From positions 1-8,523 of the forward strand of contig CAMZFJ010000056.1 in the NCBI GenBank assembly GCA_947306025.1: 8,523 bases of DNA, in the 5' to 3' direction. The position numbers were made by a program, and so were the translations under genes. Below are positions 1-5,924 of the stretch, one piece after another. The stretch is from an uncultured Fibrobacter sp. Lineage in GTDB: Bacteria; Fibrobacterota; Fibrobacteria; Fibrobacterales; Fibrobacteraceae. Position 1 is the stretch's first letter. Every line of letters begins with the position of its first letter. Below the pieces are notes generated by a model, which did no database searches, was not told the DNA's origin, and was given only the letters and a program-made list of their open reading frames with translations.

Positions 1-586
1 GAACGCCAGCAAATACGGTATTCCCATATTCATCCTTCTGGAAGATCGGAGTGGTGTAAATGGCTATCGGCTCCTTGATAAAGTCTCCGACAAACGGTTC
101 CTGCCAAAGCCCTTTCTGCAAGTTCTTCGTGCTCTTGTACCAAGTCTTTTCAAGATAGTCACTGCCCTTGATCAGCTTGATTTCAGCCCCCGAATATTGG
201 GCAAGGCGCATTACTTCCTGATGCCACTTGGACTTGGGAGCCATCCCCGGTTCATAAGCGACAACAACAGCCAGCACCTGCGGAAGCGTTTGCCGGGCAT
301 CAAAAACCGCCTGGGTCAAGAAATCGTCAAGATCCTTGCCCGACAACATTTCTTTGCCAAGCACTTCGGCATACTCATCGCCAAGCCTTTTTCCTTTTTC
401 AAATAGCTTTTCAATAATGGCAACGTTCGAAAGGCTAATCTCTTCACCCTTTTCAGTAAGGAGGGTCGAAAGTTTGCTTTGCACTTGGAAACTGAGAACC
501 CCGAACAGCGTCGCAAACACGATGCTGAATCCAACAAGGGTCATCATGGACTGTTTAAACGCCAGTCCGTGCACATTAAAGCCCAT
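1..586 (-). CDS. Membrane sensor protein with Cache-like extracytoplasmic domain (N-terminal part; runs off window)
   Basis: An open frame reads from ATG at 586 to the window edge, about 195 codons with no stop, so the C-terminus is missing. An AAAAGG-type Shine-Dalgarno lies just upstream. After a short cytoplasmic start, residues ~12-32 form one hydrophobic transmembrane helix (SMMTLVGFSIVFATLFGVLS). A likely helical stretch follows (KLSTLLTEKGEEI, then NVAIIEKLFEKGKRLGDEYA). Then comes a domain with the Cache hallmarks: a Y/W-containing KTWYKSTKN segment, LWQEPFVGDF, and IAIYTTPIFQKDEYGNTVFAGV. This is typical of dCache ligand-sensing domains in chemoreceptors, sensor kinases, diguanylate cyclases and SpoIIE-type phosphatases. 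The output domain would decide between these and is outside the window. It is divergent from the protease genes, with its own promoter at 627-655. Confident for a Cache-type sensor, open for the output. Confidence 0.72.
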   Translation of the reverse strand, partial: MGFNVHGLAFKQSMMTLVGFSIVFATLFGVLSFQVQSKLSTLLTEKGEEISLSNVAIIEKLFEKGKRLGDEYAEVLGKEMLSGKDLDDFLTQAVFDARQTLPQVLAVVVAYEPGMAPKSKWHQEVMRLAQYSGAEIKLIKGSDYLEKTWYKSTKNLQKGLWQEPFVGDFIKEPIAIYTTPIFQKDEYGNTVFAGV

Positions 587-626
587 AAAAACCTTTTCTT
601 TTTACTACAAAAAAACGTTTTTAATA

Positions 627-655
627 CAAATAGAAATATATCAACGGTCTGTCAA
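627..655 (-). promoter_or_regulatory. Sigma-70-like promoter for the Cache sensor gene
   Basis: On the minus strand a perfect TTGACA (650-655) is followed after 17 nt by TATTTG (627-632). The start site would fall near 620, giving a leader of about 35 nt before the ATG at 586. A short palindrome, AAAAACGTTTTT, lies at 611-622 close to the expected start site. Assigned by motif and position only. Confidence 0.5.
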
Positions 656-694
656 AGCAAAAAATCCAGATTTACCGTGTTTTTGGGCTAAATT

Positions 695-811
695 TCACGC
701 CTTTTCAAGAAAAATCCCCCAAAAGAGACAACAAGTCCCATAAGCAAGCACCCAAAGCGCCCCTAAAGGAGTTGCCAGCGGTATTGGAGCAACAAATAAC
801 GCGCATATCAT
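695..811 (-). CDS. Possible 38-residue hydrophobic small protein or gene remnant
   Basis: Reading the minus strand from ATG at 811 to TGA at 695 gives 38 residues, nearly all hydrophobic: it begins MICALFVAPIPLATPLGALW and ends FLEKA. It looks like one long or two short membrane-spanning segments with a Pro-rich turn, and contains two adjacent Cys. The DNA is GC-richer than the A/T-rich spacer around it, as coding DNA would be. Against it, no Shine-Dalgarno is seen before the ATG, and the frame is open for only eight more codons upstream before a TAA. It could be a small membrane protein, the tail of a decayed membrane gene, or chance. It lies upstream of the Cache sensor on the same strand, but the sensor's own promoter separates them. 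Confidence 0.3.
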   Translation of the reverse strand: MICALFVAPIPLATPLGALWVLAYGTCCLFWGIFLEKA

Positions 812-973
812 TAGTAAAGTAACGTTTACAAAATATTATTTCATTACATATCACTCATTTATCCACAATTTTCCATACAACAGTTTATATTCAGTCTATC
901 ATTTTGTTGTTCAAAATGGTATAATAAAATAAAAACAGGAAAAAACTCACATTATTACCAAAGGGGTAAATAA
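812..973. other. A/T-rich spacer and upstream region of protease 1
   Basis: This is the non-coding remainder of the 387-base gap between the divergent sensor and protease 1. It is strongly A/T-rich and carries the presumed protease promoter near 900-925. No RNA gene or further ORF with a ribosome binding site is visible. Unlike the protease 2 upstream region, it has no long perfect inverted repeat. Confidence 0.5.
900..925 (+). promoter_or_regulatory. Candidate -10 box and small inverted repeat upstream of protease 1
   Basis: A perfect TATAAT sits at 920-925, about 49 nt before the ATG. No good -35 is found 16-18 nt upstream. Immediately before the -10 box is a 7-bp inverted repeat, CATTTTG/CAAAATG around TTGTT (900-918), placed where an activator or repressor could bind. 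A promoter without a -35 box fits dependence on an activator; this is inference. Confidence 0.4.
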
Positions 974-2839
974 ATGAATACCAATATTCTATTGGCGTTC
1001 TCGCTTGCTGCTGTTGCTTCAGTTCAGGCGGGAACCGAAGATAGCTATCTAGACCGACTGTCGCCTAAGGCAAGGGAATTTGTCGAAAAATACAAGGCGG
1101 AAAAGTCAGCCCAGAAAGCAAGCGGTAACATACAAAAGAAAAAAGTCGTCCTCAAGAACGACGTTCTTGGTCGAAAGCTCAAGAAAGGCCAAATCCAGGA
1201 TTCCACAGTTTACATCGTCAAGGATGAAGCTGAACCGAAAATGGAAGTCATCGTGAACGACTTGACCGTGGAAGACACAGACATAGAGCCACTGGGCCCT
1301 GTCCACTATTCCTACAACGATGCAACCAAGAAAGAAGTCTTCTGGTTGAACGGAAAGCAAATTGACAAAGCGTCTTTCTTGAAAAAAACAGAAGACTGGG
1401 AAAATCGCCGCACCAAGAAGATCAAGCCGCTAAAGAAGCCATACAGGGCTCTTTTGACGCCTTCCGAAATGGTAGCAAAGCTGCAATCTTCGGAAGACCT
1501 CTATATTGAAGACGAAAAGCCTGTAGCAGAGCCTAACTATTATTCGGGATCATTAAGCACCCGCGGTTACGGCACCTACACAATCTATTACGCAACACGC
1601 GACGAAGCGCTCCAAACCTCACAGCTCAAAAGAGCTCATAACGATGGATACAAAGGAAACGACATCGGCATTTATTTTATGGAACTTGGCTGTGCCAATT
1701 CGTCGCAAATTCCGTACCGCTCCAGATACTCATCCAAGAATTGCGGCGGCAAGACCGACCTTCACGCCACTGGAGTAACCGACGTACTTCAGCTATTTGC
1801 GCCGTCCGCCACAGTCTACGGCTACGATTCCGACCATATTTCCTCAACAGGAGGCCCCGACAATCCAATGTCGTCCTCGTTCAGCCCGAAGATTTACATC
1901 GGGACTGTATCCCTCGGTTATGCTTACGACAACAAATACACCAACAAATACGAAAGCGTCGATGCCGCATTCGACAACTACATCTACAACACCGGCGTTA
2001 CAGCGTTTATCAATGCTGGAAACCTTCAGAACGACGCTGACAGGCAACCGAAGGCCACAATCCACTCCCCCGGTAAGGCAGCCAATGCCATTACCGTCGG
2101 TGCCGCGGACCCATATTTGCAATACAGTCCGACAGGATCGCTCGGTTACAATTACCTGCAATACAGTTGCCACATAAACCCAGAAACTGGAGCACCCAAG
2201 CCAGAAATAATGAACTTGGCTGGTTTCTACGATGCTGTATTCCCATCTGAATACGGCCACTCGTTCAACGGAACGAGCTCTTCCACGCCATTCTCTGCCG
2301 CCATGGCCGCAGTCTTGATGAGCAAGAACTCATTCATTAAGGGACATCCTGAAGTGGTCAAGCCCATATTCCTGACATCGACAGCGGGCCACGTTTTCAA
2401 CAATAGAGATACCGACGGCGGTGCAGCTCCCGGTATTCCGTCATTCGACCTCATGGGATACAGCAAGAGCTATTCTGGTTACTGGCCGAAGGGCAATGAC
2501 CAATCCTTGTTCAAGGACGGCAACGGAAACAGCAAGGAACTGGAAGTCACACTCAAGGACCTCGTGGCTGGCGAAAAGTACAATTTGGCAGTCGCTTACT
2601 TAACAAAGGGCAGCACAATCAAGAAGTTGAAAAAGTTGCCCTTAAAATGGAGCGTCACCGTGTACCAGAACAACAAGTCCATCAGCAGCTACTCCGCCAA
2701 TAATTACGACCATCAATACATTCTGCAAACCTTCAAGGTACCGAAATCGGGAAACATCACCATCCGCATCAAGCGTAATTCCAACGCAGCCCCGGATGAC
2801 AAGATTGCCTTCGGTTACCATATGACGAAAGTACCTTAA
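974..2839 (+). CDS. Secreted subtilisin-like serine protease, paralog 1 (S8 family, Glu at catalytic-acid position)
   Basis: 621 residues. The start is supported by AAAGGGG at 960-966, 7 nt before the ATG. A Sec signal peptide (residues 1-19) ends at VQA|G. Residues ~20-200 are a charged pro-region shared with the paralog downstream. The S8 core runs ~205-475. His264 lies in LHATGV (canonical HGTHVAG), followed by FAPSATVYGYD. The oxyanion Asn350 is in NAGN, SPGKAANAITVGA follows, and the nucleophile is Ser435 in GTSSSTP. The segment aligning with the VIDTG acid motif reads IYFMELGC, so the acid is Glu237 where subtilisins have Asp. Cys240 and Cys257 lie between the acid and His motifs, are conserved in the paralog and may form a disulfide. 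Residues ~510-621 form a beta-rich domain resembling the C-terminal barrel of some large subtilases. Likely exported to the periplasm or outside; substrate unknown. A terminator follows directly, so it is probably monocistronic. Confidence 0.82.
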   Translation: MNTNILLAFSLAAVASVQAGTEDSYLDRLSPKAREFVEKYKAEKSAQKASGNIQKKKVVLKNDVLGRKLKKGQIQDSTVYIVKDEAEPKMEVIVNDLTVEDTDIEPLGPVHYSYNDATKKEVFWLNGKQIDKASFLKKTEDWENRRTKKIKPLKKPYRALLTPSEMVAKLQSSEDLYIEDEKPVAEPNYYSGSLSTRGYGTYTIYYATRDEALQTSQLKRAHNDGYKGNDIGIYFMELGCANSSQIPYRSRYSSKNCGGKTDLHATGVTDVLQLFAPSATVYGYDSDHISSTGGPDNPMSSSFSPKIYIGTVSLGYAYDNKYTNKYESVDAAFDNYIYNTGVTAFINAGNLQNDADRQPKATIHSPGKAANAITVGAADPYLQYSPTGSLGYNYLQYSCHINPETGAPKPEIMNLAGFYDAVFPSEYGHSFNGTSSSTPFSAAMAAVLMSKNSFIKGHPEVVKPIFLTSTAGHVFNNRDTDGGAAPGIPSFDLMGYSKSYSGYWPKGNDQSLFKDGNGNSKELEVTLKDLVAGEKYNLAVAYLTKGSTIKKLKKLPLKWSVTVYQNNKSISSYSANNYDHQYILQTFKVPKSGNITIRIKRNSNAAPDDKIAFGYHMTKVP

Positions 2840-2861
2840 CGAACCTAAATCATTAGTGCCT

Positions 2862-2893
2862 TTTTCATTCTAACTCACTAAGCCCCAGAAGAA
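2862..2893 (+). repeat. 3' flank repeat, copy 1 (paired with 5053-5084)
   Basis: A 32-nt block just after protease 1 includes CATTCTAACTCACTA and the 5' arm of the terminator. It matches the block after protease 2 at 31 of 32 positions. It shows that the tandem duplication included the 3' flank. Confidence 0.85.
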
Positions 2894-2907
2894 ATTCTGG
2901 GGCTTTC
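2880..2907 (+). terminator. Rho-independent terminator of protease 1
   Basis: A perfect stem AGCCCCAGAA / TTCTGGGGCT (2881-2890 and 2895-2904) closes on a GAAA tetraloop; one more A-T pair extends its base. Only a short T run (TTT) follows, so the U-tract is weak, but the stem is strong. It begins 40 nt after the stop codon. Confidence 0.75.
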
Positions 2908-2973
2908 ACGCATACCGCAAATCAGATGAGCTATATCGAAATTTTCAGGAATCAACGCAGGCAATCGCAACGC

Positions 2974-2995
2974 TTTTTCATAAACATTTGAGCAC
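2974..2995 (+). repeat. 22-nt spacer repeat, copy 1 (paired with 5096-5117)
   Basis: A 22-nt stretch beginning TTTTTCATAAAC and ending TTTGAGCAC is identical to 5096-5117. Here it lies about 70 nt beyond the terminator stem, while in copy 2 it is the terminator's own T-tract and continues from it. The 69-nt difference is an insertion here or a deletion there. Confidence 0.85.
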
Positions 2996-3066
2996 CAAAT
3001 ACAGTAAAACACAAGCAAATTTATCATATAACATATTTTTATTTTATTTACAATTTATTTTATTCT

Positions 3067-3096
3067 TTATCAAAAATAAAAAGTTTATATTGTAAT
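3067..3096 (+). promoter_or_regulatory. Candidate promoter of protease 2
   Basis: TTATCA (3067-3072) and TGTAAT (3091-3096) are separated by 18 nt. TATATT at 3086-3091 is an alternative -10 box without a convincing -35. With either choice the start site falls within or next to the inverted repeat at 3090-3121, so that repeat overlaps the promoter or opens the mRNA. Motif evidence only. Confidence 0.35.
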
Positions 3097-3121
3097 TGTT
3101 CTGTTATCAGAACAATTACAA
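3090..3121 (+). promoter_or_regulatory. Perfect 14-bp inverted repeat upstream of protease 2 (operator or 5'-UTR hairpin)
   Basis: Arms TTGTAATTGTTCTG (3090-3103) and CAGAACAATTACAA (3108-3121) are exact reverse complements around a TTAT loop. The right arm ends 11 nt before the AAGGAG ribosome binding site at 3133-3138. There is no T-tract, so it is not a typical terminator. The position suits a dimeric repressor operator at the start site, or a leader hairpin affecting mRNA stability or translation. It is absent in front of protease 1. Confidence 0.7.
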
Positions 3122-3143
3122 ACAACAAAAAAAAGGAGATTAA

Positions 3144-5030
3144 ATGAATACAAAAATATTACTAGCGTTTTCGCTGGCAGGATGCATTTCTGCACAAGCT
3201 GGCTTTGACGATGGTCATTTAAACCGTCTGTCGCCCAAAGTTAGAGAATTTGTTGAAAAATACAAAGTGCAAAAAGCCAACAAAGAAAACATAAACAAAC
3301 AAAGCAAGAAAATTGTCCTCAAAAACGACATTCTCGGTCGCAAAGTAAACCGCGGACATATTCAGGATTCCACAGTCTACATCGTAAAGGAAGAAATCGA
3401 ACCCAAAATGGAAGTCACGGTCACAGACTTGACCGTAGAAAACGCCAATATAGAACCTCTAGGCACTGTTCAATATTCCTACAACAACGAAACTAATGAG
3501 GAAAATTTTTGGATTAACGGAAAGAAAATAGACAAAAAAACATTCCAAGAAAAACAAGAAGACTGGGAAAAACGTCGAGCAAAAAAATTCAAGCCACTAA
3601 AAAACTCATACAAAGCCTTTTTGACCCCTACAGAAATCGAAAACAAGCTAAAATCATCTGAAAATATTTATATAGAGGACGGAGAATATGTCGCTGTTCC
3701 TAATTTTATTGAAGCAACAACAGCAATTCCTGGGTTTGGCAACAACTATACCGTCTACTTAGCATCACACAGCGAAGCACTCAGTCTTTCCCAACTTAAC
3801 AACGCTCACGCAAACGGTTACAAGGGCAATAATATAGGGATTTACTTTATGGATGGAAGCTGCGCAGACGCAACTAAAATTCCTAACCCATCTAAATATA
3901 AAGCAAAAGGATGCAATAACGGGACCGGCCCTCACAGCACAGCCATTACAGATTTACTCCAGACGTTCGCTCCGTCCTCCACAATCTACGGGTATGACTA
4001 CGCCTATCTTTCAACAAATGTTGATCTAAACGATATTGCAACACTGGCTGGTCCAAAATACCCCCATTCAGTCAGCCCCCAAATTTATGTCGGAACAGTT
4101 TCTATCGGATTGAGGCGGACCGACGGCGTTTTCAACAACGAATACGCAATAAGCGATGCAGCGTTCGACAACTATATATACAACACTGGCGTTACTGAAT
4201 TTATCAACGCAGGAAACTATGATGACACAAGCGTACAACCGGAACCAACAATCCAATCCCCAGGCAAAGCAGTTAATGCAATTACCGTTGGTGCCGTAGA
4301 CCCCAAAAAAAGGTACAATCAATCTGGAACTTACGGATACAATTACCTTCCATACAGTTGCCATATCAACTCTGAACTCGGTAACACCAAACCAGACATA
4401 ATGAATATCACCAATTTTTACGACAACATCTACCCCGAAGAATACGATCACATATTCGGAGGAACTAGCGCATCCACACCGTTCTCCGCAGCTATGGCCG
4501 CAGATCTGATGAGCAAAAAGCCCATCTTTAGAGGCCATCCTGAAATAGTCAAATCATTGTTCTTGACAACAACTTCAGGTAACAACATTTACAATAGAGA
4601 CAACGATGGAGGAGCTGTAAACGGAATTCCTTCATTCAACAAAATGATTTCCTCCAAAAACTTTGCAGGTTATATATCTCGAGCTACTGAAGACGTCTTG
4701 TTCAGAGACGCCAACGGAAATCGCAAAACTTATGACATATTCATTGATGGCGTAGATGCCAATGAAAATTATAAATTAGCATTCTCCTGGCTCATGAAAG
4801 GAAGCAGAATTATAAATTCAAAAAAATTACCGCTCCGTTTCTCCATTTTCGTATATCAAAACGAAGCTTTAATTAGCGCAAACGCAAGCACCCTCCCCAA
4901 CGATCAACCATATACCCTGCAAACATTCAAAACACTTTCATCTGATAGAATCACAATCAGAGTCATACTCATGAACAATGACGCCCCTGATGATGAAATA
5001 GTCATGGGTTACCACATGTCGAAGGTATAA
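3144..5030 (+). CDS. Secreted subtilisin-like serine protease, paralog 2 (S8 family, possible lipoprotein)
   Basis: 628 residues, about 60% identical to the upstream protease by eye over most of its length. AAGGAG at 3133-3138 is 5 nt before the ATG. The core has Asp237 in IYFMDGSC, His264 in PHSTAI, oxyanion Asn358 in NAGN and Ser442 in GTSASTP, so the acid here is the canonical Asp. Cys240 and Cys257 are conserved, as is Cys406 in YSCHIN. A loop after IYGYD (~286-305) is about 8 residues longer than in paralog 1 and accounts for most of the length difference. The signal sequence can be read two ways: signal peptidase I at AQA|G (19/20), or a lipobox LAGC with Cys14, absent from paralog 1. 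The pro-region and C-terminal beta domain are conserved. Synonymous positions are visibly more A/T-rich than in paralog 1. It has its own terminator, so it is probably monocistronic. Substrate unknown. Confidence 0.82.
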   Translation: MNTKILLAFSLAGCISAQAGFDDGHLNRLSPKVREFVEKYKVQKANKENINKQSKKIVLKNDILGRKVNRGHIQDSTVYIVKEEIEPKMEVTVTDLTVENANIEPLGTVQYSYNNETNEENFWINGKKIDKKTFQEKQEDWEKRRAKKFKPLKNSYKAFLTPTEIENKLKSSENIYIEDGEYVAVPNFIEATTAIPGFGNNYTVYLASHSEALSLSQLNNAHANGYKGNNIGIYFMDGSCADATKIPNPSKYKAKGCNNGTGPHSTAITDLLQTFAPSSTIYGYDYAYLSTNVDLNDIATLAGPKYPHSVSPQIYVGTVSIGLRRTDGVFNNEYAISDAAFDNYIYNTGVTEFINAGNYDDTSVQPEPTIQSPGKAVNAITVGAVDPKKRYNQSGTYGYNYLPYSCHINSELGNTKPDIMNITNFYDNIYPEEYDHIFGGTSASTPFSAAMAADLMSKKPIFRGHPEIVKSLFLTTTSGNNIYNRDNDGGAVNGIPSFNKMISSKNFAGYISRATEDVLFRDANGNRKTYDIFIDGVDANENYKLAFSWLMKGSRIINSKKLPLRFSIFVYQNEALISANASTLPNDQPYTLQTFKTLSSDRITIRVILMNNDAPDDEIVMGYHMSKV

Positions 5031-5052
5031 CAAGTCGAAATCTAGAATTTCA

Positions 5053-5084
5053 TTTTCATTCTAACTCACTATGCCCCAGAAGAA
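5053..5084 (+). repeat. 3' flank repeat, copy 2 (paired with 2862-2893)
   Basis: This is the second copy of the 32-nt post-stop block, differing at one base (T instead of A at 5072). The coding sequences between the copies have diverged far more. Confidence 0.85.
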
Positions 5085-5100
5085 TTTCCGGGGCATTTTT
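5071..5100 (+). terminator. Rho-independent terminator of protease 2
   Basis: The stem ATGCCCC / GGGGCAT (5071-5077 and 5090-5096) continues past one A-C mismatch into GAA/TTC. The T run at 5096-5100 overlaps the base of the stem. It is a diverged copy of the protease 1 terminator with a better U-tract. Confidence 0.8.
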
Positions 5101-5117
5101 CATAAACATTTGAGCAC
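5096..5117 (+). repeat. 22-nt spacer repeat, copy 2 (paired with 2974-2995)
   Basis: Identical to 2974-2995. It starts in the terminator T-tract and runs to TTTGAGCAC, marking the right-hand limit of recognisable duplicated sequence. Confidence 0.85.
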
Positions 5118-5130
5118 TAAAAATATTCAA

Positions 5131-5176
5131 AAATTTCAATTTTTTTTGTATTTTTTTGTAAAATTTCAACTTTTTT
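5131..5176 (+). repeat. T-rich direct repeats in the spacer before the SPOR gene
   Basis: AAATTTCAAYTTTTTT occurs at 5131-5146 and 5161-5176, 30 nt apart. Between them is an exact tandem 10-mer, TTTTTTTGTA (5141-5150 and 5151-5160). The tract lies 23 nt upstream of the promoter's -35 box, where A/T-rich UP-like DNA often sits. It may be simple low-complexity sequence. Confidence 0.5.
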
Positions 5177-5198
5177 CACAAAAATAAATCTTCATAAC

Positions 5199-5227
5199 TT
5201 GCGAAGTATCAAAGAGTTATGTATATT
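5199..5227 (+). promoter_or_regulatory. Sigma-70-like promoter of the SPOR lipoprotein gene
   Basis: TTGCGA (5199-5204) and TATATT (5222-5227) are separated by exactly 17 nt. The predicted start site is near 5234, giving a leader of about 50 nt to the chosen ATG at 5283. Confidence 0.6.
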
Positions 5228-5282
5228 CTTTGTAAGATTATTCCAATTTGCCGGAGAAAATTTTTCAATGTGGAGTTCACCC

Positions 5283-5849
5283 ATGAAACTGCAATCGGTA
5301 TCTTTACTCGGGGCAATTACCCTTTCCTTCGCCTTGCTTTCCGCCTGCGGTAGCAAGGAAGAACAACCTGCGCCTCAAGCTCAGGCAAAACCCGTTGTCG
5401 CAGCCCCTGCTCCAGCCCCAAAACCGGCTCCAGCACCGGAACCAGTACAAGAAGAACCGGCATTGGTCCCCATTCAATCCCTTTCAGAAGCTGACGACAA
5501 GCCCTCTCTCGTCGAGAGCCGTAACTTTGCGCCTTCCTCCGGCGCAAGTGTCGAACAGGAATCTTCGGGCCCATTCGTAATCCAGGTGAGCATCCAGCCT
5601 TCTAGAAGAGCCGCAAACAGCGTTGTAAGCAAGCTCTCCGACCAGGGCATCAAGGCATACGTTGCCGAAGTCGAAAATCCGGGTGAACTCGAAGGCACAT
5701 TCTACCGCGTACGCGTTGGATACTTCTCCTCTATCGCAAACGCACAGCAATTCGGCAAGGAAGTTCTCGCGCCGCAGGGATACGCCGGTTGGGTGGACAA
5801 CCGCAAGAACGACCGCATTGGCCAGCCCAGCGTCAGCGAAGACATGTAG
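5283..5849 (+). CDS. SPOR-domain lipoprotein (peptidoglycan-binding)
   Basis: 188 residues from the ATG at 5283. This start is preferred because GGAG (5272-5275) is 7 nt upstream and it yields a clean lipoprotein signal: MKLQ, hydrophobic core, then lipobox LSAC with Cys22. An ATG at 5268 is a poorer alternative, and the frame opens further to a TTG that is really the -35 box. Residues ~28-60 are a Pro/Ala-rich linker, suited to spanning from membrane to wall. Residues ~96-175 form a SPOR domain: FVIQVSIQPSRRAANSVVSKL, then GIKAYV, then FYRVRVGYFSSIANAQQFGKEV. SPOR domains bind denuded glycan strands, often at the division site, so an envelope or cell-division role is expected. No catalytic (RlpA-like) domain is present. 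A terminator follows directly, so it is probably monocistronic. The exact partner is unknown. Confidence 0.85.
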   Translation: MKLQSVSLLGAITLSFALLSACGSKEEQPAPQAQAKPVVAAPAPAPKPAPAPEPVQEEPALVPIQSLSEADDKPSLVESRNFAPSSGASVEQESSGPFVIQVSIQPSRRAANSVVSKLSDQGIKAYVAEVENPGELEGTFYRVRVGYFSSIANAQQFGKEVLAPQGYAGWVDNRKNDRIGQPSVSEDM

Positions 5850-5873
5850 TTTTTACAATAGCAACGAACTGTT

Positions 5874-5902
5874 AAAGGCCCCGCATCCGCGGAGCCTTTT
5901 TT
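5874..5902 (+). terminator. Rho-independent terminator of the SPOR gene
   Basis: AAAGGC-C-CCGC (5874-5884) pairs with GCGG-A-GCCTTT (5889-5899) around ATCC with one C-A mismatch, followed by T through 5902. On the minus strand, transcripts of the convergent lipoprotein gene would meet the same hairpin but with a poorer U-tract, so it may serve both genes weakly. Confidence 0.75.
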
Positions 5903-5924
5903 GATTTTCAAGCGGTTTTCATCA

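Noticed and set aside
336..743. Plus-strand 135-codon ORF over the left end
   Set aside because: It is antisense to the Cache sensor frame, has no ribosome binding site, and its protein is rich in Ser/Pro/Lys without domain-like features.
1844..2260. Antisense ORFs at matching places in both proteases (here and 4068-4538), considered as a conserved antisense gene
   Set aside because: Their shared position follows from the shared codon phase of the paralogs; no ribosome binding site and no independent conservation is visible.
2921..2931. ATCAGATGAGC shared with the end of the four-cysteine lipoprotein gene (from 5924), as a gene remnant in the protease spacer
   Set aside because: An 11-base match is expected by chance at this window size, and the similarity around it breaks down within about 30 nt.
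5199..5282. TTG start at 5199 for the SPOR gene, adding 28 residues
   Set aside because: The TTG is part of the -35 box, the added residues would bury the lipoprotein signal, and GGAG with ATG at 5283 gives a clean start.
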